Positions 31,501-42,730 of a DNA stretch of 64,000 bases are shown one piece after another. The stretch covers positions 95,223,187 to 95,287,186 of the forward strand of contig CM066732.1 of the NCBI GenBank assembly GCA_033961575.1. Direction: 5' to 3'. A model generated the notes under the pieces. The model was not told the DNA's origin, searched no databases, and saw only the letters and a program-made list of their open reading frames with translations. The translations under genes were made by a program, and so were the position numbers. Origin of the DNA: Aselliscus stoliczkanus. Its lineage: Eukaryota; Chordata; Mammalia; Chiroptera; Hipposideridae. Each line of letters opens with the position of its first letter. Position 1 is the stretch's first letter.

Positions 31501-34500
31501 ACTACAAGCTCCCTGCAGCACTGAGTGTGATAAGCAGCACGAAAGCAAATGTGTCTTCCACATGCCAGGCTCTATGCCAAGGCACCTCATATGTTGTATC
31601 AGTTCATTCCCATACCCAACCTAGGAGGGGTCATTATCATGCCCTCACTCAACAGACAAGGATGCCAATGTTCCAAGAACTGTGTGTCTTTTCCAAGGCC
31701 CCAGAGCTAAAGGATGATGGAGCCAGGCACCTACTTCCACTGCTCCTCCACTTTCTCTCAGCATGAGGGTCATTCTCCCCAGACTGCTATGCCAGCCAGC
31801 CAGCCTTCTGGAAGAAAGAGGCTGAGCTTATCTATTCTTTCCAGTCCCTCTACTCAGTCGTGGTCAGAGCCCAGCCTCTGTGAGCAATGTCTACTTGCAC
31901 CAGGACTCTGGGCCACAGCCCCTTCAGCAGTGCAGCAGGCAAGACTGGAAGCCAGGGTTGGCTAAGCATACACCTGGCTCTCCCATGGGAGCTATGCAAG
32001 CTCTGGAAGCCAGGAGATCCAGGAAGATGGGGGGGAAGGAGACAGGCCTCTGCTAAGGTTGCCTAGTCCAGAGCCCCTGAGGTAACCCCCTGCCCCATTG
32101 CCCTCAGGCATTCTGTTCTGTAGTCATCTTCTCCTGACCGAGGGCTGGTAATCCTGTCATCGAGGTGGGACTCCATCTACCCCTGCACCCAAGGAGTGGG
32201 GCTGGGTCCCTGCACAGGGTGCTGTCTTCATGAGTTATTTTGAAAGAGGAATCATTTTTTTTTTAATTAAAGTGTTTTGGGGTGACAATTATTAGCAAAG
32301 TTAGTTAGATTTCAGGTGTACAATTCTATACTCCATCATCTATATATCACATTGTGTGTTCACTACCCAGAGTCAGTTCTCTTTCCATCACCATATATTT
32401 GAAGAGGGATCTATTTTTGACTCTTCCCTGGCAAGTTCCTTGGGAGGTGCCAACTCCCTCTCTCAACTGTGTACATACTTGCAAAGCAAACCTTCTGCCC
32501 CATGGCCCAAGGTTGATGGAAGGGCAGCAGCTGCTTCTACCAAACTTTCCCTCACTATCCCCATCCCTGTGAAGGTCAGGCTCTCCTCCTGGGCCCCTAT
32601 AGTCCTTTGTGACTTCCTCTCTCACGCACTGAACGTGTTGGATTGTCCACATCTCCCACCTACTATGAGTGCCTGTAGGATAAGGGCTGGGCCTTCTTCA
32701 TCCTAGAACCACTATCAGCAGCCTGTCTGGCACTCAGGGTTCACTCAAAAACATTCCCAGGGCACCTTCTGTGTGCAAGGTACTGCTCAAGGCCCTGCGA
32801 ATAGAGAGATGAACAAATGCACCAGGCCCCTGCTCTCCCAGAGCTCACATTCCATATGAGAGACAGACAGTAAACATGACAACTCTATAATGTTCGGTTG
32901 TGGCAAATGCTCTGAAGAAATATAAAGCAGGTATGGGGATGGAAAGCTGGTGGGTGATTATTTAGAGAAGGCAGTCAGGGAAGTCTTCTCTAAGAAGGTA
33001 ATGTTGAACTGAGACTAGAATAAAGAAAGGGTGTGAGCCATGTAATTATCTGTGGGAACAAGAGTGCAGCAGTACTCAATGAATATCTCACAAGAGAATG
33101 AACCAATGACTGTAGCAGAAAGAGCACAAGACTGCAAGTCCGAACCAGGTTCAAGGCCCAGCTCTTCCCATCTCACTGAACCTCAGTTTTCAAATCTATA
33201 AACATGGAAAGTACTTCCCTTGTGGGTTTTTGTAAGGAGTAAATAAGATCATACGTATAAAAACACGTTCATTGCCTAGAACAGTGTCTGTCATGTAGCT
33301 GCCAATGTTTTCTGACTGCCACGGACAGATGAGTGAATGAGACAATAAACCCCAAGAGGTAGGCTGGGGATGTAGACCCAGGGGCTCCACCTTCTTCATC
33401 TCTCCCCAAGGAGTAGTAATAAAGAAACCCTAAAGCCCCGTCTCCTTGTCTTGGCTGTCTTACTGAGCAACTCTGGGGCACGGGGGGTGGCCCACCACCA
33501 TCCCCTACCTGATCATTCCTCCCTTCTCTCCCCCCAGGTCCCAGAGCAAGGCTGTGGCCCCTGAGGCAAGCCCAGAGAGAAGCTGCTCCCTCCACAGCTG
33601 CCCCCTTGAGGACCCTTCCAGTTCTTCAGGACCTCCACCAGCAGCTTCTACCCTCCAGCCTGTGGGTCCATCCAGCCCCTTGGCCCCTGCCCACTTCACT
33701 TATGCCCGAGCACCACAGGAATACCGGGGGGGATGTTCCCTGCCAGGGCTTGGGGACCAGGCAGCTCTGTGCTCCTATGGCTCCAGCCTCAGTCCCTCCC
33801 CAGCCCCCTCACAACGCGATGGGGCCTGGAAACCACCATCTGTGCAGCACCATGTGGTCAGCGTCAGGTAAGGAGCAGTCCAGCAGCCTGCCAGCTGCCA
33901 CTGGAAGGTAGAACAGCGCTTAAAAGTGGGGTCAACCCCCCTGGCTCTGGAGTCTATCAAGAGGCACCCTAGGATGTCCCCTGCCTCTTATGGAGGAGGC
34001 AGCCTGGATGGAAGAGGAAGGAAGGGTTGCAGCTGGGGAGTGGGGAAGCCTAAAAGGGTTAATACCATCTTCCTCTATCTGCCTCACCCTGCCCCCCCAC
34101 CTCCCACCCTACAAGAGGACTCTGGCAAGCAAGTGTCTTTTCTTCTCTTCTACAGGCAGGAACGGGCCTTCCGGATGCCAAAGAGGTAGGCCCAGGCCTT
34201 CTCTGGACCCCATACAAGTTATGCCCAGTATAGCCCCACTACCCCTTCTTGGTGGCTCCTAAGCTCACGCACCCCACTCAACACCAACTCATGTGAGCTG
34301 TCTTCCTCTTTCCCAGCTACTCCCAGCTGATTGCCGAGTGGCCAGTGGCTGTGCTGCTGCTGTGTCTGGCTGTCATCCTCCTCTGCACCCTGGCTGGACT
34401 CTTGGGGGGCCAGCTGCCCGACTTCTCCAAGCCTTTGCTGGTGAGGGGCCAAGGAGAGGGAGGGAGCCCCCAGGTTTGGTCACCTCAGCTCAGTCTAGGG

Positions 34501-37500
34501 CAGAAAGTTGGAGTGGGCCAGCTGGGGATGGGATGGCAGTAGTGGGTTCTCACCAGAGACAGTTGGGGAGATGGTATATAGGTGATAACTTTCATCCAAC
34601 AATCCAGGCAGGCAGGCTGGCTTTCCCTGCTCCAGGGACCCAAAGGGGCAGTGCCAAGAAGGGCCAGATGGAGAAGCCCTCCTCCTGCTTGCCTGATCTT
34701 CTGGGCCCTCCTCCCTGCAGGGCTTTGAGCCTCGGGACACAGACATCGGGCGCAAGCTAGTGGTCTGGAGAGCACTGCAGGCCCTCACGGGCCCCAGGAA
34801 ACTGCTATCCCTTTCCCCAGACCTTGAGCTAAACAGGTAATAAATTCCCTTCTTTCTGCTGTTGAGCGGAATGGGGGAAAGAATGAGGTCTCTAGGGAGG
34901 GGCCATCAGGTGACCTCCTCAAAGGCAGATCAGAGGGGCTTGCTGGGGCCCCTGGGGAGTAGCTTCTGGCCTCCTCTGAGCCCCCAACTCCTAGATGGTG
35001 CCTGGCATTGATTTTCTCTCTACCTCAGCTCAAACCCCCATACCACTCTGAGCCCCACACCCTGGAGCAGTGCCCAAGAGGGCATAGTCCGGCCCCGGAG
35101 GATGGTGGAGCCCCTGGAGGACAGAGGGCAGGAGAACTTCTTCTGTGGCCCCCCTGGTAAGCTGCAGCCTGGCCAGTTCCTGGCTTTAATGGTGGTTCCC
35201 GCCCCACCTATTAGAACAAGAGAGCCCAGGAGAACAAATCTGAGCAGATAGAAAGGGAAGGAGGCTAGCTGGCTACATTCAAGCTGAGGACGTTGGGTTA
35301 CATCTGGGAAGATGAGGCAGGTCTCAGGTGCTCCAGCCAGGTAGGGTCAAGCTGGATGTGGGTGGGGCACAGGAGCTGGGATGCAGGCCCAGAATGAGGC
35401 AGCCAGGCACAGGTTTTAGGATCCTGAGAATCTGAACCTCATATGGCCTTGGCTAAGCATCTTCCCTTTGGTGGGCCCACGACCTGAGGCCAAAGGGCTG
35501 AGCTCTGGGGGGGTATGTTGCAGAGAAGAGCTATGCACAGCTGGTGTTCATGTCCACCTCAGCGGGCAGCCTATGGAACCTACATGCCATCCATTCCATG
35601 TGTCGCATGGAACAGGACCAGGTGAGTTGACTGGGGAGGTGCCAGGGGTTGAGGGCAAACCAAGGACACCAGAGACCTGGTCTCAAGGAAATACAGCTGA
35701 GCTAGGATTGCCAGGATAGACTAGGGAAGAGCATTTCCTGCTTAGAAAATTATTTCAACCCTGCTGAGAGGCTCCAGGTTGGGATGGGGAAAGAAGAGTC
35801 AGCTGTTTTCAGAAGAGCCAAGACAAGCGTTAAAAGACAGACCATGCAGAACCTGGGGGTTTACTAAAGATCCTGAAAAGGAGCCTCCAGAGCTGTTGAG
35901 GCCCCAGCCCAAGATCTCCAGCCCCCATCAATCTAAGTAGTGCCAATGCAATCATGCTAACTAAAGAACCACATACCATAACATCTGCAGAAAGGTTTGC
36001 TGCTAAAAATAGTGTAAACACACTAAGTAGCCCAAGCCACTCACTTTACACAGGGTGTCCGAAGTACCAAAAGACACTGACTAAGAACATGTGCTCTAGA
36101 GTCTGCTGCCTGAATTCAAGGTCAGCTCTGCTACTCCCTCAGTCGTGTTTCTTAACCTCTCAGCACCTGTTTTTATACATATAAAATGGCGATAAGAATG
36201 GTATTTTGTCATCAGGATGTTGTAACTATTAAGATAGAATTTGTAAAACTATAGCATGATGATTGGCAATAGTAATCTCTCAATTAATACTACTCTTGTC
36301 ACCATGATCTCAGATCCAAGGCCATATAGCCAGCTGGTGGCAGAACAAGGCCTCTGGTTCCCAGACTGATGCTCTGTGTAACTACACCATCTGTAGTGAT
36401 GTCAACAGCAAGTGGGAGAGAAAAGGAGGCCTGAGGCCTGAATAAGAAACAGCCTTGTGCCTAAGAGGGTTTAAGCAGACCAGTGGACAGAGAGAAGGGG
36501 CTAGAGTTTGGCAGTGACCTGATCCTGGAATGCTTTGGCCTCCACTTTTCTAACCATTTGCTTCCAGTTACCTGAACCTTTGGCTCTGTTCCACCTGGTG
36601 CTGCCACTTCCACTCCTACTTCTAGCTCAGGAAGTGCAGAGTTGGGGTGTGTGACCTGCAGGAGCCCTTAGGGAGTGTTGTGACCTCTCAGGCTGAGTCC
36701 TCCTCAGGCAGCACCCCTGAGGCTCCTCTTTGATGGAGTCAAGATGTAGCTGCTGACACCTTGGGCCAGGAGCCAAAGGCAGATGTAAGACAAGCCAGTT
36801 CTGCTGGGCTCCAGAGATACTCTCTGCCTCTGCCCTGCAGCCTGCAAGGAAGTGAGAGGGCCTTGGACAGGGCTGGGGAAACCTGGGCCCCTGCACTGCC
36901 TCTGAGCTCTCTCCTGCTGTCTGTGCCCTACAGATCCGCTCCCATACCCGCTTCGGGGCTCTGTGCCAGCGTACAGCAGCCAATGAGTGCTGCCCCAGCT
37001 GGTCCCTGGGCAACTATGTGGCTGTGCTCTCCAACCGCTCTTCCTGTCTGGACACTACTCAAGCAGATGCAGCCCGCACACTGGCCCTGCTGCGGGCCTG
37101 TGCCCTCTATTACCACCGTGGTGCCCTGGTGCCCTCTTGTCTGGGACCTGGGCAGGACAAGCCCCCACGCTGTGCCCAGGTTCCCACCAAGTGCTCCCGG
37201 AGCAGTGCAGTCTACCAACTCCTGCACTTTCTGCTGGATAGGGACTTTCTGAGTCCCCAGACTGCTGACTACCAGGTGCCCTCCTTGAAGTACAGCCTGC
37301 TCTTCCTGCCTACCCCAAAGGGTGCCTCCATGATGGGCATCTATTTGGACCGCCTAACAACCCCCTGGGGGCTCTCTGACAACTACACATCCATCACTGG
37401 CATGGACCTGGGCCTCAAGCAGGAGCTGCTAAGGCACTACCTGGCCCAGGATACAGTGTACCCCTTGCTGGCCCTGGCTGCCATCTTCATCAGCATTGCC

Positions 37501-40194
37501 ATCTACCTACGTTCTCTTTTCCTCACACTTATGGTGCTGTTGGGGGTGCTGGGCTCCCTGCTGGTGTCCTTCTTTCTATACCGAGTGGCCTTCCGCATGG
37601 CCTACTTCCCCTTCGTCAATCTGGCGGCCCTCATCCTGCTCAGCAGCGTCTGCACCAACCACACTCTCATCTTCTTCGATCTCTGGCGCCTCAGCAAGAG
37701 CCAGCTGCCCTCTGGGGGGATGGCAGAGCGCGTGGGCCGAACCATGCACCACTTCGGCTACCTGATGCTGGTCTCGGGCCTCACCACGGGCGCGGCCTTC
37801 TATGCTAGCTACCTGAGCCGCCTCCCAGCGGTGCGCTGCTTTGCCCTCTACATGGGCACTGCTGTGCTGGCGCACCTGGCGCTCACGTTGGCCTGGCTGC
37901 CCTCCTCCGCCGTGCTCCACGAGCGCTACCTGGCGCGTGGCTGTGCAGCCCCGGCACAGGGCCCCTGGGCCGGCAGCGCACCGGGGCGGCTGGCACTGGC
38001 GCTGCACCGGCGGCTCCGTGGCCTTCGGCGGGCCACAGCAGGCACTTCGCGCCTGCTCTTCCAGCGTCTTCTGCCCTGCGGCGTCATCAAGTTCCGCTAT
38101 ATCTGGATCTGCTGGTTCGCCGCGCTGGCGGCAGGGGGCGCCTACATCGCCGGTGTTAGCCCCCGCCTGCGGCTGCCCACCCTGCCACCGGCCCGCGGCC
38201 AGGTCTTCCGGCCCAGCCACCCCTTCGAGCGCTTCGACGCAGAGTACCGCCAGCAGTTTCTGTTCGAGCGGCTGCCTGAGGGCGAGGGCGGCCCCATGCC
38301 CGTGATTTTGGTGTGGGGCATCCTGCCTGTGGACACTGGGGACCCCCTGGACCCTCGCAGCAACAGCTCACTGGTGAGTGATCCTGTCTTCTCGGCCAGC
38401 AGTCCTGAGGCCCAGCGCTGGCTGCTGGCACTCTGCCACGGAGCTCGGAATCAGAGCTTCTTTGGTGCCCAGCCGCAGGGCTGGCCCACACTGTGCTTCA
38501 TGGAGGCCCTCCAGCACTGGATGGAGAGTCCGGGTTGCTCCCGCCTGGGGCCTGGCCTCTGCTGTGGCCACTCAGGCTTCCCCTGGGCACCCCAGGTTTT
38601 CCTGCACTGCCTCAAGATGATGGCTCTGGAGCAAGGCCCCAATAGCTCCTGTGATCTGGGACCCCGCTTCAATAGCCAGGGTGGCCTGGCTGCCCTGGTC
38701 CTGCAATTTCAGACCAACTTCCAGTATAGTCCAGACTACAGTCAGGCCCACCACTTCTACACTGAGGTCAGCCACTGGCTGGCAGCGGAGCTGGGCAGGG
38801 CACCTCCTGGCCTCCGCCAGGGTTGGTTCACTAGCCGCCTGGAGCTGTATAGCCTGCAGCACAGCCTGAGCACCGAGCCTGCTGTGGTGCTGGGCCTGGC
38901 TCTGGCACTGGCCTTTGCCACACTGCTTCTGGGCACTTGGAACGTTCCACTTAGCCTGTTCTCTGTAGCAGCTGTGGCGGGCACCGTACTGCTCACCGTG
39001 GGGCTCCTGGTTCTACTAGAATGGCAGCTCAACACTGCCGAGGCGCTCTTTCTCTCTGCCTCTGTGGGCCTCTCAGTAGACTTCACAGTTAACTACTGCA
39101 TTTCCTATCACCTGTGCCCACACCCTGACCGCCTGAGCCGCGTGGCCTTCTCGCTGCGCCAGACCAGCTGTGCCACTGCCATGGGGGCTGCAGCCCTGTT
39201 CGTGGCTGGTGTGCTCATGCTGCCTGCCACCGTGCTGCTCTATCGCAAGCTGGGCATCGTCCTCATGATGGTCAAGTGCGTCAGCTGTGGCTTTGCCAGC
39301 TTCTTCTTCCAATCTCTCTGCTGTTTTTTCGGACCAGAGAAAAACTGTGGGCAGATCCTCTGGCCCTGTGCCCACCTGCCATGGGACGCTGGAACTGGGG
39401 AGCCTGGTGGAGAGAAGGCAGGCCACCCACGATCAGGGCCAGTGGGAGGGCCTCCTGGGTCCTGCTCAGAGCACTATGAGCTGCAGCCCCTGGCACGGCG
39501 CCGGAGCCCCAGCTTTGACACCAGCACAGCCACCAGCAAGCTGTCGCACCGGCCCTCCGTGCTCTCTGAGGATCTACAACTGCATGATGGCCCCTGCTGT
39601 TCCAGGCCTCCACAGGCCCCTGCCTCCCCCAGGGAGCTGTTCCTGGACCACCAGGCAGTTTTCAGCCAGTGCCCGGCCCTGCAGACCTCTTCCCCCTATA
39701 AGCAGGCTGGCTCCAGCCCCCAAAGCTGGGCCAGGCAGGACTCCCAAGAGCAGAAGGCTGCACCTGGGCAGGCCCCCTCGGAAGCCGCAGCCCACACCCC
39801 GAAGCCCAAGGCTGCAGAGCCGCCTGGTTGCCTCTGCTCCTCAGCCAGCACCCTGGAAGGGCTCAGTGTCTCTGATGAGACCTGCCTAAGCGCCTCTGAG
39901 CCCAGTGCCCGTGGACCAGATTCTGTGGGCGCCTCCCCAGAGGACCTGGATGAAACTGAGCATTCAGCACCTGAGCGGGGCCAGATGAATGGGAAGCGGG
40001 ACACCCTGTGGCTGGCGCTGAAGGAGACCGTGTACGATCCATCACTGCCTGCCTCCCACCAGAGCAGCTCGTCCTGGAAGGGCCATGGGGGGCCAGGGGA
40101 GAGCAGCCCTGTGGTGCTGCCCAACAGCCAGCCAGATCTGCCAGACGTTTGGCTGCGCAGGCCCAGCACCCACACTTCAGGCTACAGTAGTTGA
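28403..40194 (+). CDS. DISP2: DISP2 (Dispatched RND transporter family member 2), 8 coding exons
   Basis: Coding exons: 28403-28515, 33538-33867, 34156-34185, 34317-34440, 34721-34836, 35029-35156, 35524-35621, 36934-40194. They total 4200 nt, 1399 residues plus TGA; human DISP2 is about 1401. All introns are GT-AG and in phase. The protein is a 12-TM RND/Patched-like membrane protein. The N-terminal 160 residues are Pro/Ser-rich cytoplasmic; TM1 is near 166-188; a large Cys-containing ectodomain follows; the sterol-sensing TM2-6 span about 490-640; TM7 about 702-722; a second ectodomain; TM8-12 about 964-1110; then a long cytoplasmic tail ending [10 protein letters not shown]10 has GLSVD with Asp1029, the RND proton/sodium-relay type motif. 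Dispatched 1 releases lipid-modified Hedgehog; DISP2 is neural and its substrate is less clear. N-linked sites (NRSS, NYTS, NSS) lie in the loops. Confidence 0.97.
31560..31740 (-). repeat. MIR SINE, antisense
   Basis: Pattern tctatgccaaggcacctcat, then aggaggggtcattatcatg, then caaggccccagagctaaagg, a diverged antisense MIR. Confidence 0.55.
32255..32390 (-). mobile_element. L1 3' end fragment, antisense
   Basis: Antisense L1 3' terminus: T-rich start, ggggtgacaattattagc, tttcaggtgtacaattctat, ending caccatatatttga. Same 3' terminus type as the large L1 at 50489. Confidence 0.75.
33110..33310 (+). repeat. MIR SINE
   Basis: Near full-length MIR: tRNA-like agagcacaagactgcaagtc, ggttcaaggcccagctc, then cctcagttttcaaatctata and the 3' end agaacagtgtctgtcatgta. 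It sits close to DISP2 exon 2. Confidence 0.75.
33538..33867 (+). CDS. DISP2: DISP2 coding exon 2
   Basis: 330 nt encoding the Ser/Pro-rich cytoplasmic N terminus ([24 protein letters not shown]). Acceptor cccccag, donor gtaagg. Confidence 0.95.
34156..34185 (+). CDS. DISP2: DISP2 coding exon 3 (30-nt micro-exon)
   Basis: Encodes QERAFRMPK. Acceptor ctacag, donor gtaggc. The same short segment is present in human, so this small exon is real although too short for ORF callers. Confidence 0.9.
34317..34440 (+). CDS. DISP2: DISP2 coding exon 4 (TM1)
   Basis: Encodes [20 protein letters not shown] and the rest of TM1, then LPDFSKPLL. Acceptor cccag, donor gtgagg. Confidence 0.95.
34721..34836 (+). 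CDS. DISP2: DISP2 coding exon 5
   Basis: Encodes [20 protein letters not shown] and on to LSPDLELN, the start of ectodomain 1. The GFEPRDT motif is common to Dispatched and Patched relatives. Confidence 0.95.
35029..35156 (+). CDS. DISP2: DISP2 coding exon 6
   Basis: Encodes [20 protein letters not shown]. Acceptor cctcag, donor gtaagc. Confidence 0.93.
35524..35621 (+). CDS. DISP2: DISP2 coding exon 7
   Basis: Encodes [20 protein letters not shown] through MCRMEQDQ. Acceptor ttgcag, donor gtgagt. Confidence 0.95.
36080..36290 (+). repeat. MIR SINE in DISP2 intron 7
   Basis: MIR pattern: gtctgctgcctgaattcaag, tctgctactccctcagtc, cttaacctctcagcacctg, then an AT-rich 3' part. Confidence 0.75.
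36934..40194 (+). CDS. DISP2: DISP2 terminal coding exon 8
   Basis: 1086 codons plus TGA, starting at [14 protein letters not shown] (residue 314). The exon does not begin with Met: the GTG at 37018 is an internal valine. It carries TM2 to TM12, both half-sites of the RND core and the cytoplasmic tail. One uninterrupted 3.2-kb exon is typical of DISP2. Confidence 0.97.
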   Translation: MRSHTRFGALCQRTAANECCPSWSLGNYVAVLSNRSSCLDTTQADAARTLALLRACALYYHRGALVPSCLGPGQDKPPRCAQVPTKCSRSSAVYQLLHFLLDRDFLSPQTADYQVPSLKYSLLFLPTPKGASMMGIYLDRLTTPWGLSDNYTSITGMDLGLKQELLRHYLAQDTVYPLLALAAIFISIAIYLRSLFLTLMVLLGVLGSLLVSFFLYRVAFRMAYFPFVNLAALILLSSVCTNHTLIFFDLWRLSKSQLPSGGMAERVGRTMHHFGYLMLVSGLTTGAAFYASYLSRLPAVRCFALYMGTAVLAHLALTLAWLPSSAVLHERYLARGCAAPAQGPWAGSAPGRLALALHRRLRGLRRATAGTSRLLFQRLLPCGVIKFRYIWICWFAALAAGGAYIAGVSPRLRLPTLPPARGQVFRPSHPFERFDAEYRQQFLFERLPEGEGGPMPVILVWGILPVDTGDPLDPRSNSSLVSDPVFSASSPEAQRWLLALCHGARNQSFFGAQPQGWPTLCFMEALQHWMESPGCSRLGPGLCCGHSGFPWAPQVFLHCLKMMALEQGPNSSCDLGPRFNSQGGLAALVLQFQTNFQYSPDYSQAHHFYTEVSHWLAAELGRAPPGLRQGWFTSRLELYSLQHSLSTEPAVVLGLALALAFATLLLGTWNVPLSLFSVAAVAGTVLLTVGLLVLLEWQLNTAEALFLSASVGLSVDFTVNYCISYHLCPHPDRLSRVAFSLRQTSCATAMGAAALFVAGVLMLPATVLLYRKLGIVLMMVKCVSCGFASFFFQSLCCFFGPEKNCGQILWPCAHLPWDAGTGEPGGEKAGHPRSGPVGGPPGSCSEHYELQPLARRRSPSFDTSTATSKLSHRPSVLSEDLQLHDGPCCSRPPQAPASPRELFLDHQAVFSQCPALQTSSPYKQAGSSPQSWARQDSQEQKAAPGQAPSEAAAHTPKPKAAEPPGCLCSSASTLEGLSVSDETCLSASEPSARGPDSVGASPEDLDETEHSAPERGQMNGKRDTLWLALKETVYDPSLPASHQSSSSWKGHGGPGESSPVVLPNSQPDLPDVWLRRPSTHTSGYSS

Positions 40195-40984
40195 GGGAGA
40201 CCCGAGGAGGCTGGACCAGGGCACAGAGCCCATCAGGGATGATAAGGCAGGGCTAGTACCAGGCTGGAGCCTACTGGTGTTTCCTCATGTCAGCATGGAG
40301 AGGTCTCACCCTCCAGCTGTGGATTTTAAACCCTGACAGATGTTCCAGCCTTGGTCCAGGCTGCTGCTTACTTCCCACACCTGGAGAATTCAGTGGGGAA
40401 GGTCTTTGGAGGGAAACGCCAAGCCCTCCTTGTGACCTGCTAGGTCACAGTGCCAACCAGGACCCACCTCTGGGAGGGGGAAGGCCAGATATGTAGCTCC
40501 AGGTATTAGGGGAGGCTGACCTGGCCCCCATGCCAAGGTGCAAGAAGTTCAGTGGAACTACGGGGCCCAGTCCTTGGGACCCTATGGGGAACCTCAGTAG
40601 CCTTCTGGGCCTCACACCTTTCAGGGGCTCTTTAACAGGACACTTTCTTTTCTTTGGGAGGCTTCTCTGGGCCAGTATTGGGATGGGGCTTCTGTCCTGA
40701 ACTGCCCTGCCTCCCTCACTCACCTCAGTCTGATCAGAAATTCATTAAGGCCTGGCAGAGATGGTAGCTGGGGGTGAAGCAGGAGAAGGAGGGCTGGTCA
40801 GCCTCAGAGCATCCCTACTACTATATTCAAGGCTGGTCCTTCATGGGAAGCTGTTCTGGCAGGGAAGAGTGGTCTCCTTTGTTAACAAACAATCAGAATC
40901 CTTTCCATCCCTGCTTCTTTTAGTTTATAGAACACTTCCATACCCGTTGTCTCCTTGGGGTAGCCTGCAGTTGGCTAGGTTCTT

Positions 40985-41100
40985 TTGCCCCTAATTTATA
41001 GATAAAGACTCGAAACTAAGGAAAGTTAAGTGATTTACCCCAAATCACATAGCTAGTAAGGGAGAGCAGGTTTCCGGACCCACTTGACCACTACAACTCC
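40985..41100 (-). repeat. MIR SINE, antisense
   Basis: Pattern tttatagataaagactcg, then gttaagtgatttacccc, then cacatagctagtaaggga. Confidence 0.7.
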
Positions 41101-42636
41101 CACTTTCCTCCTGGCTACCCGCCCCGGGGACATTGGTCTGTGGCTGTCCAGGTCTGTCACCACTAGTACCCTCCTGTTACCGGCCTTCTCTGGTGTCTCT
41201 AAGTAAACTCCCTCCTTCCCCCTTTAAGCCTCCGTCTCCCCCTTTAGGCCTTCATCTCCAAAGAGAGCTGTATTCTGAGCAAGCCTGGAATTCCCCCATC
41301 ATCCCTATGTGTCCTTCCAAATGGAGAGTCCCCCTTGCCCCCAGACACTGAGGACAGTAGAGGTGGAGCAGAGTTCAATTAAAGAAAGAATTTAGGCTTG
41401 CCCTTCTGGGGAATGTGTAAGTCCCCCAGGTAGGGTTCCCAGCTTCCTAAAGACAAGTCTCTCTCTGGTGGCCCTCAGCAGACCAAAGGTCAACTCCTCC
41501 CCCCACAAAGCAATGACTCTCTCTGGAAGGTTTATCCCATGTGAGAGCTCATGACACTTAAATCATCAGCAAGTTTACTGAATACCTACTCTGCATATGG
41601 TACTGTAAGAGGACAGAGACATGGAAGGATAATCAACATCTACCCTCAAGGAGCTCAGCTTCTAGCTGGGGAAACAGCTCACACATCTGCACAGGCATCA
41701 ATGGGTCACTGAGGGTCATACGCCTGTGACCATCAGTATTGCTGGAGCTCAAGTACCCAGGACTGGGTAACCAGGAAGGCTTCCTGGAGGAGGGATGACT
41801 TGAGCTGGGCTTCAGAAGTCAAGTATCTCAGCCTGGAAGGAACCTTAATGATCATCTATTCCAGCAGTTTTCAAACTTTATAGCCTCAGGACCTCTCTTC
41901 AAAGAATTGTTGTATAGAAACACAGTATATAAAACATAAAAAGGGAGGACAGTTCAGCCTCCCTTTCTACTGTGCCTCTTAGGGGGCCTTGGAGAACCCC
42001 TCAAGTTCCTGACTCCTACACAGAAAGTGGTGTGAAAACCTCTCATTCAGGCCATTTTACAGATGAGTATTACAGAGGGGGAAGGGAGTTTCCTAGGGAC
42101 AGTCTCTTTCCTTGGGCAAAGCTGGAGACAAATTGGGGTGTTTTGGTTTTTTCTTATATTGTTGAGACTCACCTCCCACCCCAAGTAGTCCATGAAAAGT
42201 GGGACAGAACCCTAAATGAGACAGGAGTTGTGGAAGAGACAAGACCATGGACAGGAATGACAGAATCTTTTACAAGATAAGTAACTCAAAACCATTTGAG
42301 TCCTGACACCAGGAGGGGGAGGGAGTGACTAGGCCTAACTTGGACCTGTCTCCCTGGAGATCTGCTTGGACCTCTCTCTCCTCATGTCCAAGTGGAATTT
42401 AGCCTCTCTGGCCTAGGGCTGCTCGCCAGGGTCCTGACTTCTCTGCACCGTGGATCTTGTCCTTCTGTCATCACACAGCCAGGCTGACAGAGCCCTGGCC
42501 TCACCTGGGACAATCAGCCAGAGGGAGGACAGGTGAGCCCTTCCTCCTGAGCCCAAGCAGAAGTCTGTCCTTGACTCAAAAGAGAGTCCAGCATCGCAGC
42601 CGCTTCTCAGCAACTCACCGAGGCTCTTCTGGCCCA

Positions 42637-42730
42637 TGTTGTGGGAGAGCAGCCGGGACCTGGACCACAAAGAACCTGCCCCGTGTTGTGGGAGAGCAGC
42701 AGGGACCTGGACCACAAAGAACCGGCTCCT
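42637..42730. repeat. Tandem duplication, 2 x 47 bp
   Basis: Copy 1 at 42637-42683 and copy 2 at 42684-42730 share gttgtgggagagcagc and gggacctggaccacaaagaa, with a few mismatches. Confidence 0.85.

Larger units (their letters stand above)
28516..33537 (+). other. DISP2: DISP2 intron 1
   Basis: About 5 kb. Contains an antisense MIR (31560-31740), an antisense L1 3' end (32255-32390), older repeat sequence (32720-33050) and a plus-strand MIR (33110-33310). No other exon seen. Confidence 0.7.

Noticed and set aside
37018..37020. Start of DISP2 at this codon
   Set aside because: The codon is GTG (Val342) inside exon 8. The open frame extends upstream to a cagATCC acceptor and joins seven earlier exons.
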